Shown: piece after piece, positions 1-6,081 of the stretch | Numbering within the stretch: the first letter of the stretch is position 1 | Layout of the letters: each line of letters begins with the position of its first letter | Source: Bacillota bacterium | GTDB taxonomy: Bacteria > Bacillota > Clostridia > Peptostreptococcales > Anaerovoracaceae | Direction: 5' to 3' | Assembly: GCA_017523605.1 (NCBI GenBank) | Contig: JAFWVZ010000061.1 | Coordinates: forward strand, 1-9,306 | Length of the DNA stretch: 9,306 nt | Made by a program: the position numbers and the translations under genes | The notes under the pieces: generated by a model | What the model was told of the DNA's origin: nothing | Seen by the model: the letters and a program-made list of their open reading frames with translations, nothing else | Database searches by the model: none

Positions 1-17
1 ACAGCATTCCGCCGCAA

Positions 18-23
18 TATAAT
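18..23 (+). promoter_or_regulatory. Candidate -10 box for the 82-684 gene
   Basis: A perfect TATAAT lies 58 bases before the ATG at 82. The matching -35 box would fall just outside the left edge, so the promoter cannot be completed. The leader between them holds two 7-base arms, GACTGTA (34-40) and TACAGTC (55-61), that could pair into a hairpin, and the 8-base palindrome CTGTACAG (36-43). No good Shine-Dalgarno sequence precedes the ATG; the leader just before it is A-rich. Confidence 0.4.
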
Positions 24-81
24 ACATGCCCCGGACTGTACAGCTATTCCAAATTACAGTCTGTTGATGTAAAATAAAAGC

Positions 82-684
82 ATGAAAACAGTAAGACTTA
101 AAAAACTAATATTGATCCTTCTGATCATAGTCGTACTTGCAGCAGCGGTCCTGGGAGGTTACCAAATGATAGTAATGAGCAGGCTCAACGCCCTTACGCT
201 TAAGAAAGCGCGCTGGAGCTGCGGCGGAGGAATGTCCGGAGGCCACACCTCGCTGGAGATAAGGCTCGAGGGAGACCACGCTGTCGCGGTCGCGGAAAAG
301 CAGGAATGGCACAACTCGGATCTGGAGCGCACCACCTACATCCTTCCGGCGGAAGTAATGGATCAGCTTAAGGACCTGATCATAAAGAACAAGCTCAACG
401 TGCTGAGCCGCCGGGGCTATTCCAAGATGATCGCTCTTGACGCGGACACGGACCATTTCTACGCGGACTTCACCGAAGGATACGATTTCGGAGTAAGTCA
501 GGACCAGAAAAAATCCCCCGCGGAATCCAAAAGATTCTACGAGGTACGGACTTTCATGTACGATCTGATAAAAGATTCAGAAGGCGTTACGGAGATAATA
601 CCCGCCGGATCAGAGGACCCCGGGGAAGAGGATGCCGGCGCCTCAGTTTCGAAGGCTTTCGGCGACTTCCGGAAACTATGCTGA
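82..684 (+). CDS. Membrane-anchored protein of unknown function
   Basis: A 200-residue protein that I do not recognise as a named family. Residues 1-8 are basic and about 9-30 form one hydrophobic segment, so it is either N-terminally anchored with the rest outside the cell, or secreted by an uncleaved signal. There is no lipobox. The soluble part begins with a Gly-rich stretch, CGGGMSGGH (47-55), followed by alternating polar and hydrophobic segments up to about residue 165. This resembles small extracytoplasmic Clostridia proteins with a GGGM-like motif (recollection, not a search). The tail from about 173 is acidic and low in complexity. The last 16 residues (185-200) are encoded by a diverged duplicate of the whiA 3' end read on the opposite strand. 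The stop is 8 bases from the whiA stop, convergent, with no convincing terminator between them. Codon use matches the chromosomal genes, including CTT-AAG for Leu-Lys. Gene reality is likely; function is unknown. Confidence 0.75.
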   Translation: MKTVRLKKLILILLIIVVLAAAVLGGYQMIVMSRLNALTLKKARWSCGGGMSGGHTSLEIRLEGDHAVAVAEKQEWHNSDLERTTYILPAEVMDQLKDLIIKNKLNVLSRRGYSKMIALDADTDHFYADFTEGYDFGVSQDQKKSPAESKRFYEVRTFMYDLIKDSEGVTEIIPAGSEDPGEEDAGASVSKAFGDFRKLC

Positions 685-734
685 CCGGCACCTCAGCCGC
701 CAATGCTTTCAGCGATCTCAGAAAGCTTTGCTAA
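634..734. repeat. Diverged 50-bp tandem duplication at the whiA 3' end
   Basis: Two adjacent units, 634-684 and 684-734, share the base at 684 and align without gaps over 51 positions with about 36 identities (counted by hand). The right unit holds the last 13 codons and stop of whiA on the minus strand. The left unit holds the last 16 codons and stop of the convergent plus-strand gene. Read on the plus strand, the units give similar peptides, AGASVSKAFGDFRKLC and TGTSAANAFSDLRKLC, each followed by a stop. Read on the minus strand, the left unit keeps AES and the final stop but has an internal TAG. The left unit is therefore probably the derived copy. Confidence 0.75.
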
Positions 735-1637
735 CCTGTGGTTCAGCCCGGATTTAGCCAGCGGAGGATCTGCCAGAGCGGCAAGATCCGCCAGCGGAAG
801 CTCCGGATTTTCCAGCCTTAATACAGCGGCCTGCCTCAGCTTTAACGGAAGCGAATCCAGGCCTCTGTTTTTTTCTATCAGTTTTATGTCCGCGATCTGC
901 TTCTGGGCGGCGTTCACGGATCTTTGGAGGTTGGCACTCTCGCAGTTGTTTATGCGGTTCACCCTCCCGCGCACATCTTTTGTTACCCTGACGTCCTCGA
1001 AATGCAGCAGATGGGCGGACGCGCCTATTATCCCCAGAAAGTCGGAGATCTGCTCGGCGTCCTTAAGATATACGATGTATCGGCCGCGGCGCTGCGTTAT
1101 GCGCGCCTTTAGTCCGAAGGAATTGACGAGCTTTCTTACGTCGCCTGCCAGATATTCCCTTGCGCACGGCAGCTCCAGATGGTAGGTCTTTGCAGGATCT
1201 GTTATGGTGCCGCAGGCAAGGAACGCGCCGCGCAGGAAAGCTTTCTTGCAGCAGCGCTTTTTTATCACCTCCGCGCTAATGCCGTCCGTAACGTAGTTGA
1301 GGCCTTCCTTAACGCCCAGAAGCCCTGCCTCGCGAAGTATTCCTTCCGCGTTCATGTCCGGGGTGATGTTGAGCTCGTATACGCACCCTCCGGCCAGCGG
1401 CATCTCCGCGTTGTCTATGGACAGGGATCCCTTGGTCCCGAAATACTCTTTTATCAGCGTTATGAACAGCCTTGCGACTGCCGGATTGTTGGTGCTTACG
1501 CGGACTCCCATGCGCCCGTCCGTAATGGTGATGCTCCCCGCAAAGCGCAAAAAGTCGGCTATCTGAGCCAGCTGGCAGCATTTCTTTGTTACGGGTATGG
1601 TGGTGAGTTCCTTTTTTACGTCCAGCGCAAAAGACAC
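693..1637 (-). CDS. whiA: WhiA, sporulation/division DNA-binding regulator
   Basis: A 314-residue WhiA, full length for the family. WhiA joins a LAGLIDADG homing-endonuclease-like fold that has lost nuclease function to a C-terminal helix-turn-helix. In actinobacteria it is a transcription factor for sporulation septation; in Bacillus it affects division and chromosome segregation. Visible here: the N-terminal SFALDVKKEL, the second LAGLIDADG-like segment FLRGAFLACGTITDP (134-148) followed by YHLEL, the linker NRINNCESANLQRSVNAA (227-244), and the HTH with PPLAKSGLNHRLAKL (291-305). The start is GTG with GGGAG 7 bases upstream. It is last in the minus-strand cluster, 89 bases after rapZ; the yvcK gene often found between the two is absent. 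Its final 13 codons lie in one unit of a tandem duplication. Family assignment is firm; the regulon cannot be seen. Confidence 0.96.
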   Translation of the reverse strand: MSFALDVKKELTTIPVTKKCCQLAQIADFLRFAGSITITDGRMGVRVSTNNPAVARLFITLIKEYFGTKGSLSIDNAEMPLAGGCVYELNITPDMNAEGILREAGLLGVKEGLNYVTDGISAEVIKKRCCKKAFLRGAFLACGTITDPAKTYHLELPCAREYLAGDVRKLVNSFGLKARITQRRGRYIVYLKDAEQISDFLGIIGASAHLLHFEDVRVTKDVRGRVNRINNCESANLQRSVNAAQKQIADIKLIEKNRGLDSLPLKLRQAAVLRLENPELPLADLAALADPPLAKSGLNHRLAKLSEIAESIGG

Positions 1638-1697
1638 TTGTTTCTCCCAGTCACGACATCTCTAAAATCTTAACGTCCGGTCTTTGCGGAGCGCCGG

Positions 1698-1724
1698 ATC
1701 ATACGGCCCGCCCTGACGCGTCAA
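1698..1724 (-). promoter_or_regulatory. Candidate internal promoter and palindrome before whiA
   Basis: On the minus strand, TTGACG (1724-1719) and TATGAT (1703-1698) resemble sigma-A boxes, but their spacer of 15 bases is shorter than ideal. The perfect 10-base palindrome TGACGCGTCA (1714-1723) overlaps the -35-like box and could be an operator. The 89-base rapZ-whiA gap is the only sizeable break in the cluster, which makes an internal promoter plausible. No yvcK remnant or other coding sequence is visible in the gap. Confidence 0.35.
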
Positions 1725-1726
1725 AA

Positions 1727-2569
1727 TTACAGTTCGCGGTGCTTAACGGTGGCGATCCTTCCGATCTCCTCAAGCCTTTCGGCTACGGTCTCGGCTATTA
1801 CGACGCTCCTGTGGCGCCCGCCGGTGCAGCCGAAGGCAACGGTAAGATGGTACTTGCCCTCTTTAATGTAGCTTGGAATAAGGTCCAGAATAAGTCCGGT
1901 GACCCTGGAAGCGAACTTGCCGGCCTTGGGTTCCGAAAGCACGTAGTCGCGGACCTTCTTGTTGCGTCCGGTAAGTTCCTTAAGGGCGGGAACGTAGAAC
2001 GGATTGGCCAGGAAGCGCACGTCCAGCACCCAGTCCGCCTCGTCCGGCATGCCGTACTTGTAGCCGAAGCTCATGATGCTTAAGGTAAAGCTGTCCTTGT
2101 CCTCCGCGGAAAGAAAACGCTTTATCACGGCGTTCAGCTGGGCCACCTTAAGATCCGACGTATCTATTACAACGGACGCCATGCGTTTAACGTCCGCAAG
2201 CTTTTCGCGCTCTTTTTCTATGCCGGCTTCTATGTCGCCCTGCGGAGCCATGGGATGCGACCTTCTGGTCTCCTTATAGCGCCTTACCAGCACCTGAGTG
2301 GAGGCTTCCAGGAATATTATCTTGTAATCCCTTCCGGCGCCCCTAAGCTCGTCCAGCGCGGCGTTAAGATCTCCGAAGAAGTGTCCCCCGCGAACGTCCG
2401 TTACAAAGGCTATCTTCTGGAACTCGCCCTTGTCTTCCGCGAGCCTCAGGAAGTCCGACATCAGCTTGGGAGGCATGTTGTCCACGCAGTAGAATCCAAG
2501 ATCTTCCAGACAGTTGGCCGCATGACTCTTTCCAGCCCCGGACAATCCGGTAACGATTATAAGCTCCAT
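1727..2569 (-). CDS. rapZ: RapZ (YvcJ) nucleotide-binding protein
   Basis: A 280-residue RapZ/YvcJ-family P-loop protein. In E. coli RapZ is the RNA-binding adaptor that hands GlmZ sRNA to RNase E and so controls glucosamine-6-phosphate synthase; in Bacillus YvcJ hydrolyses nucleotides and affects competence. The Walker A motif is GLSGAGKS (8-15). DVRFLANPF (183-191) and the C-terminal signature GCTGGRHRSV (247-256) mark the domain that binds metabolite/RNA in E. coli. The frame stays open upstream, but the start is placed at the ATG at 2569 because the Walker A motif then sits at its usual distance from the N-terminus and the ATG overlaps the preceding stop as TAATG, implying translational coupling. 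An AGAGG lies upstream. Whether it acts on an sRNA in this organism is unknown. Confidence 0.96.
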   Translation of the reverse strand: MELIIVTGLSGAGKSHAANCLEDLGFYCVDNMPPKLMSDFLRLAEDKGEFQKIAFVTDVRGGHFFGDLNAALDELRGAGRDYKIIFLEASTQVLVRRYKETRRSHPMAPQGDIEAGIEKEREKLADVKRMASVVIDTSDLKVAQLNAVIKRFLSAEDKDSFTLSIMSFGYKYGMPDEADWVLDVRFLANPFYVPALKELTGRNKKVRDYVLSEPKAGKFASRVTGLILDLIPSYIKEGKYHLTVAFGCTGGRHRSVVIAETVAERLEEIGRIATVKHREL

Positions 2570-3312
2570 TACTGTTCCTCTCTGAGGTTTATGATCCTCG
2601 ACGGTTCCAGCCCGGCTTTGACCACTCTGTCCCACGCGTTCTCCACGTTGCCTACCGCGCCGGGAGTATGGGCGTCGCTGCTGAGTATGAATCTTACGTT
2701 GTATTTCATGGCCGTCTTTATGCCTTCTACCGTAAGGCAGTGGTGACGGTGGTTGATCTCCATTATGGTATCGGTCTCTTCGCAGGCCTTTGCAATGGCG
2801 TCTATGTCGAAGTCCGCCTTGTCGCCCGGATGCGAAAGGATGTATATGTTGTTTGCGTACAGGCTGTTTACGATGAAGTCCGTGTTGCGTATCCTTGCGT
2901 ACTGCGAGGTGGTAAGACCGCGCTCGTGGGCCCATCCGCCCAGGACCACCGCAAGCCCTGTAAAAGGCTTCTTTCCAAGATAGGAATAGTGATATCCGGC
3001 GATTATGTAGTCGAAGAGTTTCTGGTCTTCCTTGCTTATGTCCAGGCTGCCGTCCGCGTTGGCCGTGTTGGCTTCAACGCCCAGGCTTATCTCTAGGCCG
3101 GGGTACAGTTCGGACGCCCTTTCTATGTCTTTTCGCATGGAGGGGACACCGTTAAGATCTATGCCGAAGGTAAGACATCCGGGACCGTGGTCGGAAATGC
3201 CCAGTCGCTTAAGCCCCAGACCCGCGGCCATGGCCGCGTTGTCCGCTATGCTTCCCTTGCCGTGCGAGTATCTGGTATGAGTATGAAGGTCGAAAGAGAT
3301 CCTGCTATTCAA
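2569..3312 (-). CDS. PHP-domain metal-dependent phosphoesterase
   Basis: A 247-residue stand-alone PHP-domain protein of the YcdX/polymerase-X-tail type, likely a trinuclear-metal phosphatase in the cytoplasm; the substrate is unknown. Metal-ligand motifs appear in the expected order: DLHTHTRYSHG (8-18), SDHG (40-43), GVEAN (78-82), GYHYS (106-110), SHPGD (160-164) and SSDAH (211-215), so an active enzyme is likely. The start is TTG at 3312, supported by GGAGGT eight bases upstream and by the DLHTH motif lying only eight residues from it; no ATG is available near the N-terminus. The start sits inside the murB 3' end (8-base overlap) and the stop overlaps the rapZ ATG by one base, so it is tightly coupled on both sides. 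PHP genes next to murB and rapZ recur in Clostridia (recollection). Confidence 0.9.
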   Translation of the reverse strand: MNSRISFDLHTHTRYSHGKGSIADNAAMAAGLGLKRLGISDHGPGCLTFGIDLNGVPSMRKDIERASELYPGLEISLGVEANTANADGSLDISKEDQKLFDYIIAGYHYSYLGKKPFTGLAVVLGGWAHERGLTTSQYARIRNTDFIVNSLYANNIYILSHPGDKADFDIDAIAKACEETDTIMEINHRHHCLTVEGIKTAMKYNVRFILSSDAHTPGAVGNVENAWDRVVKAGLEPSRIINLREEQ

Positions 3313-4141
3313 TTATCCGCACCTCCGGCTGAAGCATAACTCCGAATTTGTCGAACACCGTATCCTGCACCAGCTTCATGAGCGCCAGAACATCGGAAGA
3401 AGTTGCTCCGCCCTTGTTGATTATGAATCCCGCGTGCAGCTCCGACACCTGGGCTCCGCCGACGCTTGCGCCCTTAAGACCGGCGTCCTGTATAAGCTTG
3501 CCCGCGAAGTACCCTTCCGGACGCTTAAAGAAGCTTCCTGCGCTGGGATACTGCAGCGGCTGTTTTTCCTTTCTTCTGGCGGTAGGGTCCGCCACCTTGG
3601 CGTCTATGTCCGCCTGAACGCCTTCCTTAAGCCTGAAAGCGGCCTCCAGAATTATGGCTCCGCAATCCATGAAGGCGCTGTGCCTGTAGGAGAGCCCGAA
3701 GTCCTTAACCTCCGGTATGCTCTTTACCTGGAACAGCGTGTCCGCAACACAGCCGTCGTAGGCTCCGGCATTCATATATACCGCGCCGCCGACGCTTCCG
3801 GGTATCCCCGTTGCAAACTCCAGACCGGTAAGGCCATTGGCGCAGGCCGCCTTGGCCGCAGCAGCGAAGCTTGCGCCCGCGCCTGCCCTGAGGATTTTTC
3901 CGCGTACGCTTATGCGCGACAGTTTGGGACCGAACTTTATTATGGTCCCGCGGTATCCGCTGTCCGGAAATAAAACGTTGCTTCCGTTGCCCAGTATCAT
4001 AGGCCGCGGAAGCTCCATGGCCTTAAGAAGCTCGTCCTTGCTGTTTACGGTCACCAGCCTGTCCGCCGGTCCGCCGCAGCGGAATGTGGTGCAGCTGCTT
4101 AAGGGATAATTCTCTGTTATGTTCAGCTTTATCTCTGACAT
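3305..4141 (-). CDS. murB: UDP-N-acetylenolpyruvoylglucosamine reductase MurB
   Basis: A 278-residue MurB. This FAD flavoenzyme uses NADPH to reduce UDP-GlcNAc-enolpyruvate to UDP-MurNAc, the second committed step of peptidoglycan precursor synthesis, in the cytoplasm. FAD-binding motifs are GNGSNVL (51-57) and TGIPGSVGGA (111-120) with NAGAYDG (124-130). Candidate catalytic residues are Arg153 in SYRHS, the proton-donor serine Ser203 in PSAGSFFKRP, and Glu273 in QPEVRIIE. The short length without an extra tyrosine-loop domain fits type II MurB, as in Gram-positives. The ATG at 4141 is 8 bases after the stop of the preceding gene; an AGGAG lies 11 bases upstream, inside that gene's end. It overlaps the following PHP gene by 8 bases. 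Confidence 0.97.
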   Translation of the reverse strand: MSEIKLNITENYPLSSCTTFRCGGPADRLVTVNSKDELLKAMELPRPMILGNGSNVLFPDSGYRGTIIKFGPKLSRISVRGKILRAGAGASFAAAAKAACANGLTGLEFATGIPGSVGGAVYMNAGAYDGCVADTLFQVKSIPEVKDFGLSYRHSAFMDCGAIILEAAFRLKEGVQADIDAKVADPTARRKEKQPLQYPSAGSFFKRPEGYFAGKLIQDAGLKGASVGGAQVSELHAGFIINKGGATSSDVLALMKLVQDTVFDKFGVMLQPEVRIIE

Positions 4142-4149
4142 TTAATGTA

Positions 4150-4902
4150 TCACTCCTGATCTTCGGGCTCCGCCTGCTTAAGCAGATCCAGTACGGAATC
4201 CAGCCTGTTGAAAACGCTGCGCTCCAGCATGGCGCGGAAGGCCGAACTGTCGCGTGTTTCCAGGTACTGAGCCGTTATCTTGTTGTATTCCGTGTCCGTA
4301 GCCGAAAGCTCCGGGAACGGAAGCTCCAGCTTCATGAACAAATAAAAGAGCGCCGCAAGCGACAGCAGCACCGTATCCTCGCCGAAGAGGTACAGCCTGT
4401 TAAGCTCCAGATGGAGCCGCGCGGCGGCGTCCAGGGGATCATCCTGCCTTTCCACGGGCTGCATGGACTTTAAGAGCCCGTCCGCAAGGGATCCTATCTC
4501 CCTGAAATGCGGCGGAATGAATTCCCATTCGTAAACTATGGGGTTGTTAAGTCTGAATAGCGTCCCGTCCTGGCGGGGCGTATCCGGGGATGTTATCAGC
4601 TTTGCCCAGCGGCTGAGCATGCGGGCGTCCAGATCCGCGTCCATGTAGAGGCTGCCCCTCATGTCCGCGTACATCTCCCTGCAGTTGCCCGCAAAAGCAT
4701 AGTCCGACAGCGGAATGTCGTCGCGGAACTCGCCCTGCAGCACTGTCGCGACGGTGCTCCTGGATATCCTGCGGCCGGTTATGCGGTACAGAGAATACAT
4801 CCAGCACCACAGGTCGCTCTGGTCCATCCATTTTTTGAACTCCGGATCCGCCGGCCTTCTGGCCTTAAGTTCCGCTAATTTTCCGGAGATCGCCTCGGTC
4901 AT
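4150..4902 (-). CDS. Degenerate Fic-fold protein, probable pseudoenzyme
   Basis: A 250-residue soluble protein that I read as a Fic-family fold without the catalytic motif. Fic proteins usually transfer AMP onto target proteins. The Fic landmarks are in order: a helix with ITGRRISRSTVATVLQG (41-57) in the place of the inhibitory-helix region IEGN..LT..EV..VL.G; LFRLNNPIV (115-123) like the G.YR...V strand; FIPPHF (128-133); and DAAARLHLELNRLYLF (158-173), which aligns without gaps to the helix leading into HPFxDGNGR. The tail LPFPEL (194-199), TEYNKITAQYLETRDSSAF (204-222) matches the helices after the motif. The active-site loop itself reads YLFGEDTVL (171-179): His, Asn and Arg are all gone, and so is the inhibitory Glu (Thr42). 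GGAGGG precedes the ATG. The gene is intact and sits between a lysozyme gene and murB, suggesting selection for a non-catalytic role. It could also be an unrelated helical protein. Confidence 0.6.
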   Translation of the reverse strand: MTEAISGKLAELKARRPADPEFKKWMDQSDLWCWMYSLYRITGRRISRSTVATVLQGEFRDDIPLSDYAFAGNCREMYADMRGSLYMDADLDARMLSRWAKLITSPDTPRQDGTLFRLNNPIVYEWEFIPPHFREIGSLADGLLKSMQPVERQDDPLDAAARLHLELNRLYLFGEDTVLLSLAALFYLFMKLELPFPELSATDTEYNKITAQYLETRDSSAFRAMLERSVFNRLDSVLDLLKQAEPEDQE

Positions 4903-4921
4903 TCCGCCCTCCGAAGGAACG

Positions 4922-5884
4922 CTACTTGGAAGCGCCGGCGTCCTGTCCCGGTACTTCGTCCTCTCCCTTGGTGTAGTTGAACATTGCGTAGTCTATGTCC
5001 ACGTTGCCCTTAATGCCTTTTACGGTGCCTTCGTCCGTAGCCTGCCATATCTGGATGGCGTACGGGAAGTGGGGCTCGTTGAAGTACTGGGCGAACCACT
5101 TGTCGTAGGCGTCCAGCTTGGTGATGTTCATCTTGGTCATGTAGGTGCCTACGCCGCCGTAGAGCATGGGCGTGTAGCCTGCTTCCTTAAGCGTTTCGCA
5201 GAACGCTATTACTATCTCCGTTCTTTCCGCAGCCGTAAGATAGAAGGTCCTGTCCGTCTCGTCCTTGGCGCCCTCGAAGTCCATTACCACCGGCCAGGTA
5301 ACGTTGTAAGGTTTTATGTTCCTGATTATCCACTCGGCCTCGTCCTTGCCCTCTTCCGGGGTTATGGCCTTGGTAACGAAGTACACGCCTACGGGGATAC
5401 CGTTCTGCAGCGCGCCTTCTATGTTGGTCTTGAAGCGCTCGTCCATGGCGTTCTTGCCGCTCTCGTAACCGCGGTAGCCTATGCGGATGAACGCGAAGTT
5501 AACGTCGTCCTCAGCTACCTGTTTCCAGTCTATGGTGCCCTGGTACTTGGAGACGTCTATGCCGCGAACGGCGTTCATCTTAATGCCCCAGTTGTACTTG
5601 TTGCGTCTCATTCCGCTTACTACGGGGTCGAACACGTACTTGCCGGCCTCGTCCTTGTAGACAACGCGCTCCGGGAACATGAAGCACATCATTTCCCAGA
5701 GGCCGGAGCTCTTGTTGGCAGTGTCGATGAACTGCTGAAGAGGCATGCTGAACATGGCCTCCTGGGGCTCGGAGTTCTGATCGTTGCCGGCGTTGGTGTT
5801 GCCCGGAGCGCCGCAGGATGTCAGAGCCATCATGACCGCCAGGCACAGTACTAATATCTTAATAACTTTAGAATTCTTTTTCAA
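4922..5884 (-). CDS. GH25 lysozyme, surface lipoprotein
   Basis: A GH25 (Chalaropsis/Cellosyl-type) muramidase that hydrolyses the MurNAc-GlcNAc bond of peptidoglycan. The frame is open to 5953, but the start is placed at TTG 5884: it gives a typical lipoprotein signal (KKNSKVIKI, a hydrophobic core, then ALTSC with the lipidated Cys at residue 24), and AAGGGA lies six bases upstream. The product is 320 residues. A linker rich in N, G, Q and E (25-42) leads to a roughly 60-residue segment of unknown role (43-105). The GH25 domain follows: GIDVSKYQGTIDW (108-120, Asp110), FAFIRIGYRG (130-139), PVGVYFVTKA (164-173), PVVMDFEGA (198-206, catalytic pair Asp202/Glu204), and IQIWQATDEG ending with NVDIDYAMF. 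Active-site residues are kept, so it is probably active outside the membrane. It is first in the six-gene minus-strand cluster. Confidence 0.92.
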   Translation of the reverse strand: MKKNSKVIKILVLCLAVMMALTSCGAPGNTNAGNDQNSEPQEAMFSMPLQQFIDTANKSSGLWEMMCFMFPERVVYKDEAGKYVFDPVVSGMRRNKYNWGIKMNAVRGIDVSKYQGTIDWKQVAEDDVNFAFIRIGYRGYESGKNAMDERFKTNIEGALQNGIPVGVYFVTKAITPEEGKDEAEWIIRNIKPYNVTWPVVMDFEGAKDETDRTFYLTAAERTEIVIAFCETLKEAGYTPMLYGGVGTYMTKMNITKLDAYDKWFAQYFNEPHFPYAIQIWQATDEGTVKGIKGNVDIDYAMFNYTKGEDEVPGQDAGASK

Positions 5885-5962
5885 AACGTGTCCCTTTCCT
5901 TGATCCCTGCAGTGCGCCGGAGCAGCCCTGCGGGACAGATATTTAGATTCCAATATATATTC

Positions 5963-5968
5963 ATTATA
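5963..5968 (-). promoter_or_regulatory. Candidate -10 box of the GH25-to-whiA cluster
   Basis: A perfect TATAAT on the minus strand lies in an AT-rich stretch about 80 bases before the TTG start at 5884. The position expected for a -35 box falls within the terminator stem of the upstream gene and does not match TTGACA, so this may be a weak or activator-dependent promoter. It is the first promoter-like sequence after the terminator and the only one seen before the cluster. Confidence 0.4.
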
Positions 5969-5977
5969 TTTTACAAT

Positions 5978-6013
5978 AAAAACAGCACCCGCGCAAGACC
6001 ACTTGCCCGGGTG
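5978..6013 (-). terminator. Rho-independent terminator of the MDR dehydrogenase gene
   Basis: On the minus strand the arms CACCCGGGCAAG (6013-6002) and CTTGCGCGGGTG (5997-5986) form a 12-bp stem with one mismatch and a TGGT loop. Three bases after the stem a five-base T run begins (5982-5978). It lies 69 bases after the dehydrogenase stop, so it insulates that gene from the GH25-whiA cluster. Confidence 0.85.
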
Positions 6014-6081
6014 TTTCTAAGATCGATATGAATGTCTGCAGGCAGCAATGTGTTTTGCTCTGCGATACTGATCCACGGCGG

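Noticed and set aside
106..456. 116-codon minus-strand frame inside the 82-684 gene
   Set aside because: No ribosome binding site or domain; the plus-strand frame has a clear membrane anchor and chromosomal codon bias.
1645..1657. 13 bases identical to part of the M13 forward (-40) primer site
   Set aside because: The match does not extend into flanking vector sequence and it lies just before the whiA start with a normal ribosome binding site, so chance is more likely than contamination.
2570..2935. N-terminal extension of rapZ through the PHP gene
   Set aside because: The frame is merely open; the Walker A motif belongs near the N-terminus and the ATG at 2569 is coupled to the preceding stop.
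4715..5854. 379-codon plus-strand open frame opposite the GH25 gene
   Set aside because: Shadow of the GH25 and Fic-like genes caused by their codon bias; no domain, and the minus strand has clear catalytic motifs.
5885..5953. ATG at 5953 as start of the GH25 protein
   Set aside because: It would put 23 polar residues before an otherwise standard lipoprotein signal; the TTG at 5884 has a well-spaced ribosome binding site.
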